Of a stretch of 10,674 nt of DNA, positions 5,512-10,674 are shown in pieces. Position 1 is the first letter of the stretch, and every line of letters starts with the position of its first letter. Location: the NCBI GenBank assembly GCA_002327985.1, contig DCVM01000061.1:44839-55512 (forward strand). Direction: 5' to 3'. The notes under the pieces were generated by a model. It had not been told where the DNA came from and searched no databases. It saw only the letters and a list, made by a program, of their open reading frames with translations. The position numbers and the translations under genes are program-made. The DNA comes from Syntrophaceae bacterium UBA2188 (lineage in GTDB: Bacteria > Desulfobacterota > BSN033 > UBA1163).

Positions 5512-6981
5512 ATGGCTCAGATAGAAACAGAGGTTTTGATTATTGGAGGGGGCGTCTTAGGAGCAGTCGTCGCCAGGGAACTTTCCCGTTACAAGGTGGA
5601 TGTCATCTTAGCAGAAAAGGAGGCTGACTTTGGCTGGGGGAGCACCAAGACCAATATGTGTATCGTCTGCCAGGGGGCAGATACTCTGGAGTTTCGTCCA
5701 GAATACCACCGCAGCAAACTCATCTGGGATAGCATGCCTTTAATGGAACCTCTCTGTCAGGAGCTTGACGTTCCTTTTAAACGCGTGGGAGAACTCGCCC
5801 TCATCCGTAATAATGAGGAGTTGGGCAAATTCCGAAAGATGAAATCAAAGGCAGAAAAGCTCGGTATCAACAGCCATCAGTTCATAGATCAAGACTCTCT
5901 CAGACAGATGGAACCCAACATCACCCGAGAGGCCATTGCAGCACTTTATGATCCGAATATTGCCATTGTTGATCCGGTCAGGCTTACCATCGCCCTCATA
6001 GAGAATGCCGGTCAAAACGGAGTTAAAGTGATGCGGGAGACTGAGGTTGTGGATATTTCACGGAAATTAAATCAGTTCGAAGTGGAGACCAATCGCGGCT
6101 CGATTCAATGCCGTTTCATTGTCAATGCCGCGGGGACTTCTGTGGAGAAAATAGCCCAGTTGGTGAATTCGAACGATTTTGTTCTTTACCCGATTAGGGG
6201 ATATGTTGGGATTCTCGATAAAAATTTAGGGGACTTGATAAAACATGAAATCCATATGCGGCCGGATGCGCCCGGGCAGATGAATATCCTGACACCCAGT
6301 GTCCACGGTAATCTTTTCTTTGGCACGACCATGCAGCCAAGCCAGAGGGGAGACTATTCTACGACCAGAAGGATTGCTGAAATTGGTTTGCAAAATGTCC
6401 GGAAAATCATTCCCGACCTTTCTGAAAAGGAAATCATTCATTCCTTTGCCGGGTTCCTCATGTTTAGAAACTGGGAAGTTGGCTGGCACGAGTCCGTGGT
6501 TCAGGCTTCTCGTAGAATACCAGGTTTCATAAGCATATGTATTGGTTACCCTGGGGTAAGCGCAGCCCCGGCGACTGGCCGAGAAGTGTCAGAATTGCTA
6601 CGGAGAGAAGGTTTAAGGTTGGAAGCAAATCCAGGATTCAGTCCCTCCCGAAAAGCCCCACCTGTTTTTAACCAGCTTTCTGACGAGCAGCAAAAGGAAT
6701 TAATTGCTCAGGACAGCCGATATGGTCATGTGGTCTGCCGCTGCGAGACAGTGACTGAGGGAGAAATCGTTGAGGCAGTTCGCAGAGGGGCCACGACGCT
6801 CGACGGGGTTAAATTTAGAACCAGAGCTGGGATGGGGCGATGCCAGGGTGGTTTTTGTACTCCTCGTGTCACAAAAATATTAGGTCGGGAATTAGGCCTG
6901 CCGGAAGAAAAAGTTACCAAAAAAGGTCGGAAATCCCGAGTCTTACTTTATAAGACAAAGGAATTACTTGGGGGAAAGTGA
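5512..6981 (+). CDS. GlpA-like FAD-dependent dehydrogenase with C-terminal [2Fe-2S] domain
   Basis: A 489-residue DAO-fold flavoprotein of the anaerobic glycerol-3-phosphate dehydrogenase large-subunit type. GGGVLGAVVAREL (12-24) binds FAD, the substrate domain follows, and the second flavin motif is GYPGVSAAPATGRE near 345-358. A BFD-like domain carries Cys409-x-Cys411 and Cys444-x4-Cys449 (CRCETVTEGEI and RCQGGFC), expected to hold a [2Fe-2S] cluster. It should oxidise a 2-hydroxy or phosphopolyol substrate and pass electrons through the cluster to its partner subunits. Near residues 48-55 it reads NMCIVCQG where many relatives have an ANSGIVHAG-type sequence, so a commonly conserved His is Cys53 here and the substrate may differ. 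A purine-rich AGGGAAAGGGAT precedes ATG 5512. Its TGA overlaps the ATG of the next gene by one base, indicating coupled translation. Confidence 0.9.
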   Translation: MAQIETEVLIIGGGVLGAVVARELSRYKVDVILAEKEADFGWGSTKTNMCIVCQGADTLEFRPEYHRSKLIWDSMPLMEPLCQELDVPFKRVGELALIRNNEELGKFRKMKSKAEKLGINSHQFIDQDSLRQMEPNITREAIAALYDPNIAIVDPVRLTIALIENAGQNGVKVMRETEVVDISRKLNQFEVETNRGSIQCRFIVNAAGTSVEKIAQLVNSNDFVLYPIRGYVGILDKNLGDLIKHEIHMRPDAPGQMNILTPSVHGNLFFGTTMQPSQRGDYSTTRRIAEIGLQNVRKIIPDLSEKEIIHSFAGFLMFRNWEVGWHESVVQASRRIPGFISICIGYPGVSAAPATGREVSELLRREGLRLEANPGFSPSRKAPPVFNQLSDEQQKELIAQDSRYGHVVCRCETVTEGEIVEAVRRGATTLDGVKFRTRAGMGRCQGGFCTPRVTKILGRELGLPEEKVTKKGRKSRVLLYKTKELLGGK

Positions 6982-8234
6982 TGAAATTCTCGGACATAGA
7001 CGTTGCGGTGATTGGCTCCGGACCAGCTGGAATGGCCGCTGCGATCAAGGCGAAGGAAGAAGGAGCGGAACATGTCCTCATATTGGAACGTCAAGAACAG
7101 CTCGGTGGCCTTCTTCATCAGTGTGTGCACAATGGTTTTGGACTCTTCTATTTCGGTCAGGACCTGACCGGACCCGAATATGCCCATCGATTTGTTGAGA
7201 AAGTGAGGGATTTAGGAATTGAGACGCTCCTTGAAACCATGGTGACTAAAGTATCCGGTGATCGAAAGATTACTGCTGTCAACAGTCACGAAGGGACGAT
7301 TCATCTGCAGCCAAAGTCTATCGTCCTGGCAATGGGATGTCGTGAACGAAGCCGAGGACAATTATCCATTCCTGGCACCCGACCTGCAGGCATCTTCACC
7401 GCCGGGACAGCTCAGCGACTGGTCAATGTTGAAGGATTCATTCCTGGGGAAAAAGTAGTTATTTTGGGTTCCGGTGATATAGGCATGATCATGGCGCGGC
7501 GCCTCTCTTTGGAAGGGGTTGAGGTGAAAGCGGTTATTGAAATCCTGCCTTATGTGGGGGGACTCATCAGAAATGAAGTCCAGTGCCTTCACGATTTCGA
7601 TATTCCCCTTCTTCTCGAACACACTGTGACACAGATCCACGGTGAACAGCGTGTGGATGCGGTTACCATCGCCAAAGTGGACAAGGATAAGAGGCCTGTC
7701 GATGGCACCGAACAAAATATTGAGTGCGATACGCTGCTGTTGTCAGTCGGCTTGATCCCCGAAAATGAACTTTCCAGAATGGCAGGGGTAGCTCTCGATC
7801 CGTTGGTTGGGGGACCTGTCGTGGATGAACGGAGGGAGACGAACATTCCGGGTATCTTTGCAGGTGGAAACGTGGTTCACGTTCACGACTTAGTCGACGA
7901 CGTCTCATGGGAGGCCGAGATAGCCGGGGCTTGGGCGGCCAGGCTTGCTCAAAAAGGAGATCATGAAAAGAAAGGGAAAATCGCCCTCAGGGCTGGAAGA
8001 AATATCCGTTCCATCGTTCCCCAAACGATCAGTGGTCAAAATGACGTTACCTTCTATATTCGAGTAAAAGAGATGGAAGAAAAAGTTCAACTGAGGGTGG
8101 GAGATATCTATCATCGGGCATTCAGGGTGGTGAAGCCCAGCGAGATGATCAAAGTTAATCTTCTCCAGAAGGATTTGAAAAAATTGAAGGAAAAAATAAC
8201 CGAACTCAATGTGGAGTGTGAAAGGGGAGAATAA
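6981..8234 (+). CDS. GlpB-like FAD/NAD(P)-dependent oxidoreductase subunit
   Basis: A 417-residue pyridine-nucleotide-dependent flavoprotein. It has an FAD site VIGSGPAG (10-17), a characteristic LGGLLHQCVHNGFGLFYFGQDLTGPEYA segment near residues 40-67, a second nucleotide site LGSGDIG (162-168) for NAD(P)H, and a terminal FAD motif GIFAGGN (around 291-297). A C-terminal extension of about 100 residues ends in a Lys/Glu-rich helix. In this family the enzyme is encoded between a GlpA-like dehydrogenase and a DUF1667 protein, exactly as here, and probably links substrate oxidation to NAD(P). The start is ATG 6981 inside TGATG, overlapping the upstream stop; an in-frame GTG at 6978 is less likely. 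GGGGGAAAG (6970-6978) provides the ribosome site. Confidence 0.9.
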   Translation: MKFSDIDVAVIGSGPAGMAAAIKAKEEGAEHVLILERQEQLGGLLHQCVHNGFGLFYFGQDLTGPEYAHRFVEKVRDLGIETLLETMVTKVSGDRKITAVNSHEGTIHLQPKSIVLAMGCRERSRGQLSIPGTRPAGIFTAGTAQRLVNVEGFIPGEKVVILGSGDIGMIMARRLSLEGVEVKAVIEILPYVGGLIRNEVQCLHDFDIPLLLEHTVTQIHGEQRVDAVTIAKVDKDKRPVDGTEQNIECDTLLLSVGLIPENELSRMAGVALDPLVGGPVVDERRETNIPGIFAGGNVVHVHDLVDDVSWEAEIAGAWAARLAQKGDHEKKGKIALRAGRNIRSIVPQTISGQNDVTFYIRVKEMEEKVQLRVGDIYHRAFRVVKPSEMIKVNLLQKDLKKLKEKITELNVECERGE

Positions 8235-8236
8235 AG

Positions 8237-8602
8237 ATGGCGGAAGAAAAAATCATATGTATTGGCTGTCCCCTCGGTTGTGAGACAACTCTAAAGATCG
8301 ATGATCAGGGAGAGGTGGTCAAAATCACCGGTTACAAATGCAAAGAGGGGCGGCAATATGTTCTTGAAGAATATAGAAGTCCGGTTCGTGTGCTCACCGC
8401 CACCGTCCTTACCCAAAACAGTGTGCGCCCCCTTTTCCCGGTTAGGACAAATAAACCTCTGCTCAAAACGCACCTCAAGGAGGCAGCAAAGGTGCTCATA
8501 GGAGTGAAGGTCAAACCACCCATCAGAGTGGGCCAAATCATCTTGCCAAATTTAATAAATACCGGCATAGATGTGATCGCTACAGATGATCTTTTAAATT
8601 AA
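8237..8602 (+). CDS. DUF1667 Cys-rich small subunit
   Basis: A 121-residue protein of the DUF1667 family. The N terminus has C8-I-G-C11-P-L-G-C15 and a fourth cysteine at 35 (GYKCKEG), an arrangement that suggests an iron-sulfur or zinc site. The middle contains RSPVRVLTATV and FPVRTNKPLLK, then a VKVKPPIRVGQII segment typical of the family. Family members are encoded next to GlpA- and GlpB-like flavoproteins, and it is presumed to be a subunit of that dehydrogenase. The start codon follows the upstream stop by 2 bp, with AGGGGAGA (8223-8230) as ribosome site inside the preceding gene, so the three genes are one operon. Confidence 0.9.
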   Translation: MAEEKIICIGCPLGCETTLKIDDQGEVVKITGYKCKEGRQYVLEEYRSPVRVLTATVLTQNSVRPLFPVRTNKPLLKTHLKEAAKVLIGVKVKPPIRVGQIILPNLINTGIDVIATDDLLN

Positions 8603-8618
8603 GTGATCCCACACCCTA

Positions 8619-8642
8619 ACCCTCCCTTTCAAGGGGGAGGGT
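8619..8642. repeat. GC-rich hairpin between genes
   Basis: ACCCTCCC (8619-8626) pairs with GGGAGGGT (8635-8642), with two further T-G pairs and a short TCAA loop. No T-run follows, so it is not a standard intrinsic terminator. It could stabilise or partly attenuate the mRNA, or be a dispersed repeat. It sits 17 nt after the DUF1667 stop. Confidence 0.6.
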
Positions 8643-8667
8643 GGGGAGGGGGCAAGGAGTGACGTAT

Positions 8668-9114
8668 ATGAAGGAATTGACTTTAGAACTCGCTCTCAAG
8701 ATGATTGAAGCCGCTGAGAGATGGGCAAGGGATATTGCGGGATCCCCTTGTAGCATCGCGGTGGTGGACAAAGCGGGTGCCGTCATTGCAGTCCACCGCA
8801 TGGACGGGGCTGGTATGGCTACAACGGATATCGCTCTTGAAAAAGCCTGGACATCGGTCGCCTTCAAAATGCCTACATTAATGGGTTCTCGCTGGCTTGA
8901 TCCCCGAAACATTGGAAAGCTTTTAGGCGATCACGCCATGGGTATGATTGGGAGAGGGAAAGGAAGGCTTTGTTTTATTCCTGGTGGAATTCCTGTTACC
9001 AACGAAGAAAACGAGGTGATCGGTGGCATTGGTTGCAGCGGTGTTCCTGCGGGGGTAGGGGACATCAGTGACACTTCAGTCAGCCAGGCTGGTGTGACGG
9101 CGCTTTATGAATAA
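8668..9114 (+). CDS. GlcG/HbpS-family protein, first copy
   Basis: A 148-residue protein of the family that includes GlcG of glycolate operons, the haem-binding HbpS and the C-terminal domain of PduO (Pfam PF03928). Visible hallmarks are SIAVVDKAGAVIAVHRMDGA (29-48), a KAWTSVAF segment, PGGIP (105-109) and VIGGIGCSGV. No signal peptide or membrane segment is seen, so it is probably cytoplasmic. The role in dehydrogenase operons is not established; haem/corrin binding or an accessory function are possibilities. AAGGAG (8654-8659) lies 8 nt before ATG 8668, which is preferred over an in-frame GTG at 8641 within the hairpin. A second copy follows in tandem, and the glpA-like genes precede it. 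Confidence 0.88.
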   Translation: MKELTLELALKMIEAAERWARDIAGSPCSIAVVDKAGAVIAVHRMDGAGMATTDIALEKAWTSVAFKMPTLMGSRWLDPRNIGKLLGDHAMGMIGRGKGRLCFIPGGIPVTNEENEVIGGIGCSGVPAGVGDISDTSVSQAGVTALYE

Positions 9115-9133
9115 GGAAGGAGATTTTTTAAAA

Positions 9134-9559
9134 ATGATGAATCTAAAACTGGCAAAAACCATACTTAGCATTGCCGTTTCTAATGCTAAAGAGATAGAAA
9201 GAGTTTTTAGCATCGCTCTCGTCGATGAAAACGGATGGTTGGTGGCACTTCATCGTATGGATGGGGCTCCTATCCCTACGGCAGAAATTGCCCGCGATAA
9301 AGCCTGGACAGCCGCTGTTTTTCGGCGACCCAGTTCTGAAGTATCGGTGTATGGTGATCCCGGGGCTCTTGGATTTGGGCTAAATGCTCAAAACTGGAAT
9401 GACCGCCTCACCACCATCCCAGGGGGATTGCCTATATGGGATGGGGACTCTATGATTGGCGCTATAGGGGCCTGCGGCGCAACGCCGGAAGAGGATGTGT
9501 CTTTTTGTCAGAAAATTATTGATGAGATTCGTTCGAGACAAGATAATTTAAAGATTTAA
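9134..9559 (+). CDS. GlcG/HbpS-family protein, second copy
   Basis: A 141-residue paralogue of the preceding gene: SIALVDENGWLVALHRMDGA (26-45), IARDKAWTAAVF, IPGGLPIWDGDSMIGAIGACGA. It ends soon after EEDVSFCQKIIDEIRS, where the first copy has a QAGVTALYE tail, and differs enough to be an old duplication or a separate acquisition. GGAAGGAG (9115-9122) is upstream. ATG 9134 is the likely start (ATG 9137 is adjacent), while the in-frame ATG 9107 overlaps the previous gene and precedes the ribosome site. Two paralogues in a row suggest a heteromer or two different ligands (inference). Confidence 0.87.
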   Translation: MMNLKLAKTILSIAVSNAKEIERVFSIALVDENGWLVALHRMDGAPIPTAEIARDKAWTAAVFRRPSSEVSVYGDPGALGFGLNAQNWNDRLTTIPGGLPIWDGDSMIGAIGACGATPEEDVSFCQKIIDEIRSRQDNLKI

Positions 9560-9626
9560 ATCGGAAGAAAGATTATTACGAATTTATCATTAAAGGGAAC
9601 ATGAAATCTTTAAGGAAGGATCAGCA

Positions 9627-10649
9627 GTGAGAAAGATTAGAATAGAAGATGCCGTTGGCATGGTGCTCGGTCATGATGTGACTCAGATTATCCCTGGAAA
9701 ATATAAGGGACCCCGGTTCAAAAGGGGACACAAAATAAAAAAAGAGGACATTCCTGAATTCTTAAAGATTGGGAAAGAACATATCTATGTGATGGTACAA
9801 AAACCGGGAATGATCCACGAGGATGAAGCAGCACTGCGGTTGGGTCGGGTATTTGCAGGGAGAAACATTGAGATCAGTGGTCCTTCCGAGGGTAAGGTAA
9901 CCTTGCATTCAACGATAAAGGGTGTTTTAAAGATCAATGTTCCCCTGCTTCATCGTATCAATCTATCGAGAAATGTGATCCTCTCTACGATTCATCGTTA
10001 TACCCCTTGCTCTCCGCGAATGGCAGTCGGAGCAACCAGGATCATTTCACTGATGGCTCCAGAAAAACAGATTGAGAAGGTAGAGAATTGGTGCAGGAAG
10101 GAAGGCCCAGTCATCGAGATTCTTCCATATCAGAAGATGAACATTGGGGTCTTAGTGACGGGTAACGAGTTTATTAAGGGGAGGACTCAAGACCGATTTG
10201 ATGACAAAGTAGGAAAAAAAATTAATCAATTTGGCTCTCGTGTAGTGAGAAAATTTGTTGTCCCTGATGAAATGGATCAAATCTCCAAGGCCTTGTTCGA
10301 TCTCCAAGAGGATTCCGTTGATCTCATCTTGGTTACAGGAGGACTTTCTGTTGACCCAGATGACGTTACCCGGGCAGGAATTAGGAAAGCCGGGACAAAA
10401 ATTATTTTCTATGGAACCCCCATCTTACCAGGGGCCATGTTTCTCTACGGGATGCTTCAGGAAAAGCCAGTTTTAGGCCTTCCGGCCTGTGTCTTTCACC
10501 ATCACGCCACCCTGTTTGACCTGATTTTCCCAAGAATCCTCGCCGGTGAGGTGCTGAATCGAAGAGAGATGAGCTTTCTCGGACATGGAGGCTACTGCCA
10601 GAACTGTGATCCGTGCCACTTTCCTGTATGCCCTTTTGGAAAGGGATAG
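9627..10649 (+). CDS. MoeA-like molybdopterin-binding protein with C-terminal Cys cluster
   Basis: A 340-residue protein with a MoCF/MPT-binding domain in its C-terminal half. It has VLVTGNE (about 175-181) followed by GRTQDRF, and TGGLSVDPDDVT (237-248), matching the TGG...D..T molybdopterin-binding signature of MoeA/MogA. The next stretch is TPILPGAMF, and GLPACVFHHHATLFDLIFPRILAG follows the usual domain order. The N-terminal 150 residues are a shortened MoeA-like part. The tail has Cys324, Cys327, Cys330 and Cys335 (CQNCDPCHFPVC), probably a Zn or iron-sulfur site, absent from E. coli MoeA. It may insert or sense Mo/W cofactor for a nearby enzyme not visible here. GTG 9627 follows AAGGAAGGA (9612-9620) with 6 nt spacing. 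A MOSC gene 7 kb upstream hints at the same cofactor theme. Confidence 0.87.
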   Translation: MRKIRIEDAVGMVLGHDVTQIIPGKYKGPRFKRGHKIKKEDIPEFLKIGKEHIYVMVQKPGMIHEDEAALRLGRVFAGRNIEISGPSEGKVTLHSTIKGVLKINVPLLHRINLSRNVILSTIHRYTPCSPRMAVGATRIISLMAPEKQIEKVENWCRKEGPVIEILPYQKMNIGVLVTGNEFIKGRTQDRFDDKVGKKINQFGSRVVRKFVVPDEMDQISKALFDLQEDSVDLILVTGGLSVDPDDVTRAGIRKAGTKIIFYGTPILPGAMFLYGMLQEKPVLGLPACVFHHHATLFDLIFPRILAGEVLNRREMSFLGHGGYCQNCDPCHFPVCPFGKG

Positions 10650-10674
10650 GATGATATTGTCAAAAGTTTTATGA

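Noticed and set aside
8619..8642. GC-rich hairpin as an intrinsic terminator
   Set aside because: No T-run follows; a G-rich stretch and the next gene's ribosome site follow instead.
10651..10674. ATG with seven sense codons and TGA at the right edge, as a gene start
   Set aside because: It closes after seven codons; the frame of the next gene cannot be judged from 25 bases.

Overview
The window is 10.7 kb of gene-dense bacterial DNA with every recognisable gene on the + strand. No rRNA, tRNA, CRISPR array, transposase or phage gene is visible. The content suggests an anaerobe: a ferredoxin, an iron-sulfur flavoprotein dehydrogenase, proteins linked to molybdenum/tungsten-pterin cofactors, and selenocysteine use. 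Moderate GC, strong AGGAGG-type ribosome sites, GTG/TTG starts and short palindromic repeats between genes fit a Desulfobacterota-like (former Deltaproteobacteria) organism. That placement is inference, because there is no phylogenetic marker.

Region 1 (119-1709) holds the main discovery. A CoA-disulfide-reductase/NADH-oxidase-type flavoprotein is interrupted by an in-frame TGA (254-256) exactly where the family has its redox-active cysteine. A perfect 8-bp hairpin with a G-rich loop follows 18 nt later, as expected of a bacterial SECIS. Read through, the gene gives a full-length 455-residue protein with selenocysteine at position 46. Conventional gene calling would cut it to an N-terminally truncated ORF starting at 305. 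It is followed by a 58-residue 2[4Fe-4S] ferredoxin, a plausible electron partner.

Region 2 (1928-5365) is a run of small enzymes. A MOSC-domain protein and an MBL-fold hydrolase form a tight pair, followed by a HAD protein of the soluble P-type-ATPase-like kind, a class I SAM methyltransferase and a DUF364-type Rossmann protein. The last two are 4 bp apart. Their joint role is not known to me. MOSC and DUF364 domains suggest handling of metals, sulfur or the molybdenum cofactor.

Region 3 (5512-10649) is a probable operon. It encodes a GlpA-like FAD dehydrogenase with a C-terminal [2Fe-2S] domain, a GlpB-like FAD/NAD oxidoreductase, a small DUF1667 Cys-rich protein, two tandem GlcG/HbpS-family proteins and a MoeA-like molybdopterin-binding protein with a C-terminal four-cysteine tail. 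The first three resemble the known three-gene glycerol-3-phosphate dehydrogenase-type cluster; the real substrate (glycerol-3-phosphate or another 2-hydroxy compound) cannot be read from sequence.

The gaps between regions are short (at most about 220 bp). They contain palindromes, 7- and 8-bp tandem arrays arranged as inverted pairs, and a recurring 30-bp motif, which together look like small dispersed intergenic elements.
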